DNA of 21,701 bases, taken from an uncultured Lachnospiraceae bacterium (GTDB taxonomy: Bacteria; Bacillota; Clostridia; Lachnospirales; Lachnospiraceae). The stretch lies in the NCBI GenBank assembly GCA_934432595.1, contig CAKRYR010000028.1, positions 1-21,701 on the forward strand, read 5' to 3'. Shown here piece after piece: positions 14,332 to 21,416 of the stretch. Position numbers and translations under genes: made by a program. Within the stretch, counting starts at the first letter, position 1. Each line of letters begins with the position of its first letter. The notes beneath the pieces were generated by a model. It was given only the letters and a program-made list of their open reading frames with translations, was not told where the DNA came from and searched no databases.

Positions 14332-15302
14332 TATTTAGCACCTCCCTTATCAGAAAGCACTTTTTTATTATTCTTTCTTATCATACTTCTCTTCTTTATA
14401 GACATAATAACTGGTAAATATTCCTTATCAAGATATGGAATAGCAAGGAATATTGTAACAACTATTGCAGATAATAACTTCAATAAATCAGTGTCAAATC
14501 CCCTCCATATTACAATCTGAAGTACAAGATAATAAATAATTGCTCCTAATGAAACAGCTAAAAGTTTCAAAGCAAAGTTCTTAAAGATTCTCTCAAAAAT
14601 AACTCCACCTATTATTACTGCTGCAAGTCCAATAACAATTGCTCCTCTTCCCATATTAATATCTGTAAATCCTTGATACTGAGTATACAAAGCACTTGAA
14701 AGTGCAACTAACGCATTTGAAATCATAAGGCCTATTACAGTATTTAACTTAGTATTTATCCCTTGAGCTCTACTCATTTTCATATTGCTTCCTGTTGCTC
14801 TAAGTGAACATCCAAAAGAAGTTCCAAAAAACCAATATAACACTGCGATTATTACTATTGTAAATATTGCAACTATAAATATAGTATTCTTATATATTGT
14901 ACCTTCTTTATTATATTTTATTGCTACCAAAACATCATACATATGTGATGGCAATGCTTCATTTGCCTTTCCTATAATCTTTAGATTAATAGAATATAAA
15001 CCTAGTTGTGACAAAATACCTGCAAGTATAGCAGGAATCCCCATAACAACATGGAGAATTCCTGTTAATAGTCCTGCCAATGCTCCTGCAATTACTGCAC
15101 AAAGCATACTAACCCACACATTATATCCTGCTATCATCATAGTGGCACATACTGCACCACCTGTACACATAGTACCGTCAACCGTTAAATCTGCAACATC
15201 TAGTACCTTATATGTAATATATAGACCTATGGCCATTATTCCCCATATAAGTCCTTGTGCTACTGCCCCTGGAAGAGCATTAAATAAATCTATTATCTCC
15301 AC
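14331..15302 (-). CDS. ABC importer permease (branched-chain type)
   Basis: Membrane permease of 323 residues with about eight or nine hydrophobic spans, of the BPD_transp_2 group used by branched-chain amino acid, sugar and ABC_sub_bind systems. The N-terminal segment GLIWGIMAIGLYITYKVLDV and the later GCSLRATGSNMKMSRAQGIN loop are typical; the latter loop contacts the ATPase. The tail is basic. Translation starts at GTG (15300-15302), two bases after the lipoprotein stop, with GGAGA upstream within that gene. Confidence 0.88.
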   Translation of the reverse strand: MEIIDLFNALPGAVAQGLIWGIMAIGLYITYKVLDVADLTVDGTMCTGGAVCATMMIAGYNVWVSMLCAVIAGALAGLLTGILHVVMGIPAILAGILSQLGLYSINLKIIGKANEALPSHMYDVLVAIKYNKEGTIYKNTIFIVAIFTIVIIAVLYWFFGTSFGCSLRATGSNMKMSRAQGINTKLNTVIGLMISNALVALSSALYTQYQGFTDINMGRGAIVIGLAAVIIGGVIFERIFKNFALKLLAVSLGAIIYYLVLQIVIWRGFDTDLLKLLSAIVVTIFLAIPYLDKEYLPVIMSIKKRSMIRKNNKKVLSDKGGAK

Positions 15303-15304
15303 AT

Positions 15305-16288
15305 CTATTCTCCAATCTCTTCGTATCCCTCTGGTACTTCAATCTTAAGTTTATCTGCAATTTCCTTATTGTATTTTTTAGTTACCTTTGGTGCATACTT
15401 TATTTCCATTTTCTTAATGTCTTTTCCATTTACTAAAATATCATATGCCATTTCTCCACTCTCATACCCTATATCATAATAGCTAATTGATAATGTTGCC
15501 ACACCACAACCTTTACATATTCCTTCTTCACCAGCAATAATAGGAATACCTGCTGGTCTGGCTATACTATCAATAACGTTTATATTAGAAGCTGCTGTAT
15601 TGTCAGTTGGGATATATATTACATCACATTTCTTTACAGCACTTTGTACTACAGATGCTATATCATTTGAATCAGTAAATGAATAATCTTTACATTCAAC
15701 TTTCTTTTCTTTAAGATATTCTTCAACCTTTTCTACTTGGAATTTAGAATTAGGCTCACCAGAACAATATAACATTCCTACAGTCTTAGCATCAGGAAAC
15801 ATTTCTAATAATAAATCTGCTTGTTCATCTAATGGTGCTAAATCACTTGTACCTGATACATTAATTCCTGTTGTCCCTTTAAAATTTTTCATTGCAAGTG
15901 CTGTTGCATAATCAGTTACTGATGTTCCTAGAATAGGAATATCCCCAGTTGCATTAGCTGCTGCCTGAAGAGGAGCTGTTGCATTAGCTAATATAAGATC
16001 CACCTGTGATGATACGAATGAATTAACTATTGTTGCACAGTTAGCAGACTCACCTTGTGCGTTCTGCTCATCAAACTTAACTTTATCTCCTAGTTTTTTC
16101 TTTAAAGCTTCCTTAAACCCTTTAGTAGCTTCATCAAGAGCTGAATGCTCTACAAGTTGGCAAATACCTACTTTATATGTTTTATTTTTTGAATCTGATT
16201 TCTTATCACTTCCACCACATGCTACAAGTGATAATGTCATAGTCGCTACAAGTGTTGTAGCCATAACTTTCTTAAAACTTAATCTCAT
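15305..16288 (-). CDS. ABC importer substrate-binding lipoprotein (ABC_sub_bind)
   Basis: Extracellular binding protein of 327 residues. A lipoprotein signal peptide ends at Cys24 (LVAC). The mature region begins KTYKVGICQLVEHSALDEA, the hallmark of the ABC_sub_bind family, and continues with VDLILANATAPLQAAANAT and VIYIPTDNTAASNI. Known relatives bind aromatic or other amino acids, but the ligand-contact residues cannot be assigned from sequence alone. It is first in a three-gene operon with its own promoter (16337-16366). The leader of about 40 bases is too short for a T-box or riboswitch. Confidence 0.9.
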   Translation of the reverse strand: MRLSFKKVMATTLVATMTLSLVACGGSDKKSDSKNKTYKVGICQLVEHSALDEATKGFKEALKKKLGDKVKFDEQNAQGESANCATIVNSFVSSQVDLILANATAPLQAAANATGDIPILGTSVTDYATALAMKNFKGTTGINVSGTSDLAPLDEQADLLLEMFPDAKTVGMLYCSGEPNSKFQVEKVEEYLKEKKVECKDYSFTDSNDIASVVQSAVKKCDVIYIPTDNTAASNINVIDSIARPAGIPIIAGEEGICKGCGVATLSISYYDIGYESGEMAYDILVNGKDIKKMEIKYAPKVTKKYNKEIADKLKIEVPEGYEEIGE

Positions 16289-16336
16289 CTTTCCATCTCC
16301 TTAGTTAGTTTTTCCCACTCTATATAATTGATATAA

Positions 16337-16366
16337 ATTTTACCAAACTACCATAATCATAGTCAA
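16337..16366 (-). promoter_or_regulatory. promoter of the ABC importer operon
   Basis: The -35 TTGACT (16361-16366) and -10 TAAAAT (16337-16342) have an 18-bp spacer, with a TTTGG before the -10. The AAGGAG ribosome site follows about 30 bases later. Confidence 0.75.
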
Positions 16367-16423
16367 GTAATTCCAGAAAATTATTAACAATATTTTCCAA
16401 TTTTCCTGTAGTTATCAACAAAA

Positions 16424-16440
16424 CTAAGAAGCTTTCTTAG
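16424..16440 (-). terminator. possible terminator overlapping the exporter stop codon
   Basis: On the minus strand CTAAGAA and TTCTTAG pair around a 3-base loop, and TTTTGTTG follows. The stem includes the final codons and TAG stop of the exporter gene. The T-run is short, so this is a modest call. Confidence 0.4.
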
Positions 16441-18211
16441 ATATCTGAATTAAATCATAGTATTTTCCCTTACTATTCATTAGTTCATAAGGTGTTCCTT
16501 GTTCTACTATTCCGCCATCATCTATAACAAATACCCTATCCGCATTCTGAATTGTAGATAACCTATGGGCAATAATAAAACTAGTTTTTCCCTTTAATAA
16601 TGTCTCTATTCCTTTTTGAACCATAATCTCTGTTGCAGTATCTATACTAGATGTAGCTTCATCTAATATAAGAATCTTTGGCTTACTTATCATCGTTCTT
16701 GCAAGTGCAATCAACTGACGCTGCCCTGCTGATAAGCCACCGCCTCCTTCTTTAATCCTAGTATCATATCCATCTTTAAGTTTTATAATGAAATCATGCG
16801 CACTAACTGCCTTAGCTGCCTCTATAATCTCCTTATCTGTTGCCCCTAAATTACCATAAGCAATATTTTCTCTTATTGTTCCATGGAAAATAAAACTATC
16901 TTGTGTCATAACTCCCATTTGTTTTCGTAAACTATCAAGTGTAACATTCTTCACGTTCATTCCATCTATTAAAATTCTCCCCTCTTGTACATCATAGAAT
17001 CTACTTATTAGATTAACAATAGTACTCTTACCTGCTCCTGTTGGTCCAACAAGTGCAATAGTCTCACCCGGTTTAACTCTAAAACTCACCTTATCAAGTA
17101 CTTTTGTTTCTGCTGCAGTTCCTTTATCATATGTAAATGATACATCTTTAAATTCTACCTTTCCTCTTATCTCTGGCAACATTTCTACATCACTTTCATC
17201 CTCAATATCTGCTTTAGTATCCATAACTTCAAATATTCTCTCAGCTGCTGCTATATTTGTAATCATTTGATTATAAAAATTGCTAAGATTCATTACAGGA
17301 TTCCAAAACATTCCTATGTAAGTTCCAAAAGCAACTAAAGTACCTATACTCACACTGTTAATTCCTATTACTGATACTCCTACATAATATAAAGCAAATG
17401 CTCCTAATCCCCAACATATATCAACTATACTACCAAACATATCCGTTATTCTTACAGCTTTTATAAAAGTTCTTTTATAGTCATCTACTAACCCTGAAAA
17501 TGTCTCTTTTGTTTCATCTTCTGCATTAAAACTTTGTACAACTTTCATTCCTGAAATATTTTCATGAACATAAGCATTTACATTGGAACCTTTTTTTCTA
17601 AAATTTTGCCATCTAATATGTGATTGTTTTTGCATAATCCATACTGCTATCATTAGTATTGGTATACTACAAAGTGATGCTAAAGCTAGTCTCCACTCCT
17701 TTGCAAACATAATAATAATTACGCCACATATACATACAAAATCAGGTATTAATATTGTTACTGTATTAGATAAAACTTGTTTTAATGAATTAACATCTCC
17801 AATTACTCTTGATAAAATCTTACCTGTAGGCCTACTATCAAAAAATGAAAAAGTTAATGTCTGTATATGTTCATATAGCTTAGTTCTTATATCTAATAAT
17901 ATCTTATTCGATACTTTTGCCATAACATACATTCTTATCTTTACCATAACTATAAATACTAGATTAATAGATAACGCCACGCCACCTAATTTAATTAACC
18001 CATTTACATCAGATTTAGCAATATACTTATCTATACCATACTCTATTAAAAGTGGGTTAACCAAAGTTATTCCAACTGCTATTAACATACAGAATAAAAC
18101 TAATATTATTTCTTTTTTATAATCTAATAAATATGATAACAATCGCTTTATCGTATCTATTTTACCTTTACTACTTACCTTCTCATCTTCTCTATATGAG
18201 TTTACTGCCAT
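16424..18211 (-). CDS. heterodimeric ABC exporter, subunit with catalytic glutamate
   Basis: Half-transporter of 595 residues: six membrane spans in about 33-325, then an ATPase domain with Walker A GPTGAGKS (389-396), Walker B ILILDEA with the catalytic Glu518 and an H-loop in IAHRLS. Its signature is LSAGQ (493-497) rather than LSGGQ. In heterodimeric exporters of the TM287/288 and BmrCD type, an altered signature in one half faces the partner's inactive Walker B, which fits the partner encoded just upstream. It starts 17 bases after the partner gene with a GGGAGG site. Substrates are probably drugs, lipids or peptides; none can be specified. Confidence 0.9.
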   Translation of the reverse strand: MAVNSYREDEKVSSKGKIDTIKRLLSYLLDYKKEIILVLFCMLIAVGITLVNPLLIEYGIDKYIAKSDVNGLIKLGGVALSINLVFIVMVKIRMYVMAKVSNKILLDIRTKLYEHIQTLTFSFFDSRPTGKILSRVIGDVNSLKQVLSNTVTILIPDFVCICGVIIIMFAKEWRLALASLCSIPILMIAVWIMQKQSHIRWQNFRKKGSNVNAYVHENISGMKVVQSFNAEDETKETFSGLVDDYKRTFIKAVRITDMFGSIVDICWGLGAFALYYVGVSVIGINSVSIGTLVAFGTYIGMFWNPVMNLSNFYNQMITNIAAAERIFEVMDTKADIEDESDVEMLPEIRGKVEFKDVSFTYDKGTAAETKVLDKVSFRVKPGETIALVGPTGAGKSTIVNLISRFYDVQEGRILIDGMNVKNVTLDSLRKQMGVMTQDSFIFHGTIRENIAYGNLGATDKEIIEAAKAVSAHDFIIKLKDGYDTRIKEGGGGLSAGQRQLIALARTMISKPKILILDEATSSIDTATEIMVQKGIETLLKGKTSFIIAHRLSTIQNADRVFVIDDGGIVEQGTPYELMNSKGKYYDLIQISKKAS

Positions 18212-18228
18212 CTTACATACCTCCCTTT

Positions 18229-19944
18229 CTATGCCACAACCGTCCCGTACTGAGTCTTATATGTATCATAATATAATCCTCTTTTCTTCAACAATTGCTT
18301 ATGTGTTCCACGTTCTTTAATCTTACCATCTTCTAAAACTATTATTTCATCAGCCCTACTAACAGCTGAAATTCTATGTCCAATAATAATCTTAGTTGCA
18401 TCAATTGTATCTAGAGCTTCTTGAATTGCATGTTCTGTATCCATATCCAAAGCCGAAGTAGAATCATCTAGGACTAATATTGGATTCTTCTTTGCAAGAG
18501 CCCTTGCAATACTTATCCTCTGCTTTTGTCCTCCTGATAACCCTACACCTTTTTCACCTATTACTGTCTTATATTTTAAAGGCATCTTTGATATAAACTC
18601 ATCAGCATTTGCTATCATAGAAGCTTCTTCCATAGTTCTATCATCTATAATATCTTTCTGCCCCATTTTAATATTTTCTTCAATTGTATCTGAGAACAAA
18701 AATACATCCTGCATAACTGTCCCTATACTACTTCTAAGTTGTTGTACATCCATATCTTTTATATCTACTCCATCTACTTTAATAGCTCCTTTACTTGTAT
18801 CAAAAAATCTTTCTAAAAGATTAATAATAGTTGTTTTACCTGTTCCAGTAGCCCCCATTATTCCTAATGTTTTACCTTCTCCAATTGAAAATGATATTTC
18901 ATCTAAAATCACCTGATTATCTCTTTTAAATGAAACATTTTCAAATTCAATTTTCCCTTTAACATCATCCAAAATAACTGGATTTTCTCTTTGAATTATA
19001 GTTGATTTTTCCTTATATATCTTATCTATCTTCTTACAAGCAGCTATACCTGATGATATTTCATTACTTACCCAACCTAAATTGTCAAGTGGTGTAATAA
19101 CATTTCTACTATATTCAGTAAAGGCAACTAATGCCCCCAATGTCATCATTTTCTTAGAGACCATTATTCCTCCAACTATAATTACCACCAAAGGTAATAA
19201 CTTACTTGCAACTTGAAATACTGGGTAATATTTTACTAATACGCCCGACTGCTTCATATTTAACTCATAATACTTTTTGTTATGCTTAACAAACTTTTCA
19301 ATCTCATACTCTTCTCTTGCAAATGCTTTTACAGTACGAACGCCTGTAAGATTTTCCTCTGCAATTGTAGTAAGTTCAGCATTTTCTTCACTAATCTCGC
19401 CATATACTTTATCTAATTTTTTTTCCATCAATATCGCAATAGTTCCCATAAATAACATTACACAAAATGGAAGCCATACTAAGACTTTATTAATTCTAAA
19501 CATGCAATATACAGCTATAGATATATGAAAAATTATTTCAACAATCATCATTCCTACATATCCAGTTACATTCCACATACCATCTACATCATCTTTTATC
19601 CTAGCCATTAACTTTCCTGTATTAGTTTCTTCAAAATAATCCATCGATAGATTTTGAATGTGATTAAATAAATCCTTTCTTAAATGAGATGATATCTTTG
19701 CACTAACTACATCTACAGTAAATTCCTTTATGTACCCTGCTATAGCTCTTCCTATACCTATTAAAATAATAGCTATAAGTAACTTAGATAAAAGTTCTAA
19801 TCTACTACCTCGTATAACATCATCTACCATAACCTTTGCAATCATTGGATATAACATATCTAATACGATTCCTATAATCATAGCTGAGTATACAATCACA
19901 TAAGCATACCAATACTTCAAAATATACTTCCTAACTTTCTTCAA
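18229..19944 (-). CDS. heterodimeric ABC exporter, degenerate-site subunit
   Basis: Half-transporter of 571 residues: six spans in about 12-290, then an ATPase domain with Walker A GATGTGKT (364-371), a canonical LSGGQ (469-473) and a Walker B reading ILVLDDST. Asp494 stands where the catalytic glutamate should be, marking the degenerate ATP site of a heterodimer. The histidine of the H-loop (IIIGHRIS) is kept. The start is TTG (19942-19944) behind a very strong AAGGAGGAG site; no ATG is near. No MarR-type regulator gene is adjacent and I find no clear promoter upstream. Confidence 0.9.
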   Translation of the reverse strand: MKKVRKYILKYWYAYVIVYSAMIIGIVLDMLYPMIAKVMVDDVIRGSRLELLSKLLIAIILIGIGRAIAGYIKEFTVDVVSAKISSHLRKDLFNHIQNLSMDYFEETNTGKLMARIKDDVDGMWNVTGYVGMMIVEIIFHISIAVYCMFRINKVLVWLPFCVMLFMGTIAILMEKKLDKVYGEISEENAELTTIAEENLTGVRTVKAFAREEYEIEKFVKHNKKYYELNMKQSGVLVKYYPVFQVASKLLPLVVIIVGGIMVSKKMMTLGALVAFTEYSRNVITPLDNLGWVSNEISSGIAACKKIDKIYKEKSTIIQRENPVILDDVKGKIEFENVSFKRDNQVILDEISFSIGEGKTLGIMGATGTGKTTIINLLERFFDTSKGAIKVDGVDIKDMDVQQLRSSIGTVMQDVFLFSDTIEENIKMGQKDIIDDRTMEEASMIANADEFISKMPLKYKTVIGEKGVGLSGGQKQRISIARALAKKNPILVLDDSTSALDMDTEHAIQEALDTIDATKIIIGHRISAVSRADEIIVLEDGKIKERGTHKQLLKKRGLYYDTYKTQYGTVVA

Positions 19945-20235
19945 CTCTCTCTCCTCCTTCTACTACCTCGCTTGGTATATATAGACTTATTAATCCTTAA
20001 TATTTTTATTTAAAAATTTAGTAGATGGTAATTGTACTGAATTTTGACTCAAGTCTAAGTCACTTTCTAAGTATAAGCATAAACTTATACTACTCATAAA
20101 TATATATATTTTACTTAATACCGGAATTACTTTTGAGCTTTAAGAACGAAAGAACTTTCTAATTCTAATCTCTCTTTAAGAATTTATATAATAAAAATAC
20201 TCTATACTTATTTTTTATCATATGAAATCAAAAAA
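19945..20235. other. intergenic region upstream of the exporter genes
   Basis: About 290 bases without a recognised gene. It holds an 8-bp hairpin, AGTATAAG (20070-20077) and CTTATACT (20084-20091). On the minus strand a 36-codon ATG frame (MSSISLCLYLESD...) stops near 19994, but it lacks a ribosome site and is not unusual for DNA this AT-rich. A TATATA lies near 19980 with no matching -35. Confidence 0.4.
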
Positions 20236-20261
20236 ATTCCGTAGCACAATTACCACGGAAT
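20236..20261 (-). terminator. terminator of the small transcription unit
   Basis: On the minus strand ATTCCGTGG and CTACGGAAT pair (9 bp, one G-T) around an 8-base loop, and a run of seven T follows. It is placed 51 bases after the small ORF stop. Confidence 0.75.
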
Positions 20262-20311
20262 CTATCTATATATTCTTTAAAATTCTAGATAAAGCTGATA
20301 ACCACAATATC

Positions 20312-20431
20312 CTATACGTTATCAGAACCAACCGAGGTAAATCTACAATCAATAATTAATTTACTTGAATTCACATCTGTCACATTATTCAATATTAAGT
20401 TGTAATTATTTACATACACTAAATTATTCAT
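20312..20431 (-). CDS. 39-residue small ORF with its own promoter and terminator
   Basis: Unrecognised. The frame begins MNNLVYVNNYNLILNNVTDV and ends FTSVGSDNV. It is rich in asparagine and valine, with one cysteine (residue 29), no signal peptide and no membrane span. It has a reasonable ribosome site (GAGAGG, 9 bases before ATG), a near-consensus promoter (20480-20508) and a terminator (20236-20261), giving a self-contained transcript of about 240 bases. After the TAG stop the frame stays open for eight codons (DIVVISFI) to another TAG. A 7-bp hairpin (20296-20302 with 20318-20324) encloses the first stop. It may be a true small protein, a regulatory RNA, or the two ends of a gene that lost its middle. 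Confidence 0.5.
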   Translation of the reverse strand: MNNLVYVNNYNLILNNVTDVNSSKLIIDCRFTSVGSDNV

Positions 20432-20479
20432 TTGTTTTACCTCTCTTTCTTTAATATTTTTAATTTAGTTAACACTGAC

Positions 20480-20508
20480 ATTAAACCATATCTATTTTTA
20501 TCTGTCAA
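20480..20508 (-). promoter_or_regulatory. promoter of the small transcription unit
   Basis: The -35 is a perfect TTGACA (20503-20508), the spacer is 17 bp and the -10 is TTTAAT (20480-20485) with an upstream TGG. The predicted start is near 20473, leaving a leader of about 40 bases before the small ORF. Confidence 0.8.
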
Positions 20509-20534
20509 CCCTAACTGCGAAAATTTTATAATTT

Positions 20535-20616
20535 ACAGTAACTATTCAGCTGATAGCTGAATGTTACTGTGATAAGCCCATTTAAAGTTGCTTTTTCAAA
20601 GCGAGGGGCTTATCAC
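20535..20616. other. tandem long hairpins downstream of the MmcQ/YjbR gene
   Basis: The first hairpin has arms ACAGTAAC-T-ATTCAGCT (20535-20551, T bulged) and AGCTGAATGTTACTGT (20555-20570), 16 pairs with a GAT loop. The second has arms GTGATAAGCCC (20569-20579) and GGGCTTATCAC (20606-20616), 11 pairs, enclosing a smaller GCTTT/AAAGC hairpin (20590-20602). The two share two bases, so one may compete with the other at the base. Neither is followed by a T-run. It could be a structured RNA end, a transcription-end processing signal or a palindromic repeat. Confidence 0.6.
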
Positions 20617-20708
20617 CTTGCCATCTTGGCATATGTTCCTTTTTGAACTACTTTACCTTTCAATATTTCTCCGAATACGAAAGTAATTAATCGTTCTCCA
20701 TTCTTATC
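20613..20708 (-). pseudogene. possible coding fragment, unrecognised
   Basis: A minus-strand frame of 31 codons reads NGERLITFVFGEILKGKVVQ and ends KGTYAKMAR, followed by two stops (TGA TAA) inside the hairpin arm. It is bounded upstream by two stops and has no start codon or ribosome site. The residue mix looks protein-like, but I do not recognise a family. Chance is possible. Confidence 0.2.
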
Positions 20709-20721
20709 TTATTATTTTTCG

Positions 20722-21060
20722 TTATCTTCTTTTACTTAATGTTAAATCATAACTATCCCCTATCATCATCTTTATATCAATATCTGGAACACTTTCATCA
20801 AGAATTATTGTATTCCAATGTTCTTTATTCTGATGATATCCTGGTATTACAGATTCATATGCACCACGCCATAAATCTCTCTTCTCAGGATCAACTTTAA
20901 CATTAATTCTCATCTGTCCCTCATATTCATATGTCCATAAAAATGCCTTTTTATTATCCTTATGCCTAACTAGAATCCAGTTATCATCTCTAAATGGACT
21001 ATCTGCATATACATCGTCAAAAGATAATCCATAATTTAAAACTTCTTCTCTTGTTTTCAT
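20722..21060 (-). CDS. MmcQ/YjbR family protein
   Basis: Small soluble protein of 112 residues of the MmcQ/YjbR family, which adopts a fold with similarity to DNA-binding CyaY-like proteins. Family segments are the N-terminal EEVLNYGLSFDDVYADSPF, WILVRHKDNKKAFLWTY and the C-terminal VIPGYHQNKEHWNTIILD and IGDSYDLT. The function is not established; DNA binding has been suggested for the family. It has its own promoter (21093-21121) and an AGGGTGA ribosome site. The gene stands alone between the hairpins at 20535-20616 and a MITE-like palindrome whose edge is only 5 bases upstream of the -35. Confidence 0.85.
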   Translation of the reverse strand: MKTREEVLNYGLSFDDVYADSPFRDDNWILVRHKDNKKAFLWTYEYEGQMRINVKVDPEKRDLWRGAYESVIPGYHQNKEHWNTIILDESVPDIDIKMMIGDSYDLTLSKRR

Positions 21061-21092
21061 AACTAGTCACCCTGTACAAACCTTTCCCCTGT

Positions 21093-21121
21093 ATTTTAAT
21101 ACACTCCCCACATTTTAACAA
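21093..21121 (-). promoter_or_regulatory. MmcQ/YjbR gene promoter
   Basis: The -35 TTGTTA (21116-21121) and -10 TAAAAT (21093-21098) have a 17-bp spacer. The predicted leader is about 26 bases. Confidence 0.6.
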
Positions 21122-21126
21122 CTATA

Positions 21127-21358
21127 AATTTGTAGGCTTGGTTTTTATTCTAGGGACGATTTTCATTTTTAGTGTTATAAGTGACGATTTGAATATTTAT
21201 ATTAGTGGGTAGTTATACGTTATGATAGGAAATTATATATTTTTCTATCTGTATACTTACAAGTTCACTAATATAAATCTTCAAATCTGTTTACTAATGA
21301 AAATGTAAAAATGAAAATCTGTCTACTACAATTTATAGAAAAACAAACCCTACAAATT
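21127..21358. mobile_element. 232-bp MITE-like long inverted repeat
   Basis: The left arm (21127-21207) and right arm (21266-21358) are imperfect reverse complements. Both begin AATTTGTAGG at their outer ends and both contain ATTTTCATTTTTA and ATTTATATTAGTG in the same order. The centre contains smaller inverted repeats (GTATAC-like ends, GATAG and CTATC). The whole region can fold into one long hairpin. It encodes no protein. I see no clear target duplication. The right arm carries extra bases (93 against 81), consistent with decay. The structure fits a non-autonomous mobile element or a large structured RNA. Confidence 0.6.
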
Positions 21359-21416
21359 CTTGACTAAACTAAAGCTCCGCAAGATTTATACAGTACAGTA
21401 CGAAATTTTACAACAT

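Noticed and set aside
14785..15348. 187-codon plus-strand frame opposite the ABC permease
   Set aside because: It is antisense to a clear membrane permease gene, has no ribosome site or family motif and is a shadow of codon bias.
16289..16336. Possible T-box or riboswitch in the ABC importer leader
   Set aside because: The leader from the predicted start is only about 40 bases and shows no specifier loop, T-box sequence or terminator.
17583..18122. 179-codon plus-strand frame opposite the ABC exporter
   Set aside because: It is antisense to the transmembrane part of a well-supported exporter and has no independent signal.
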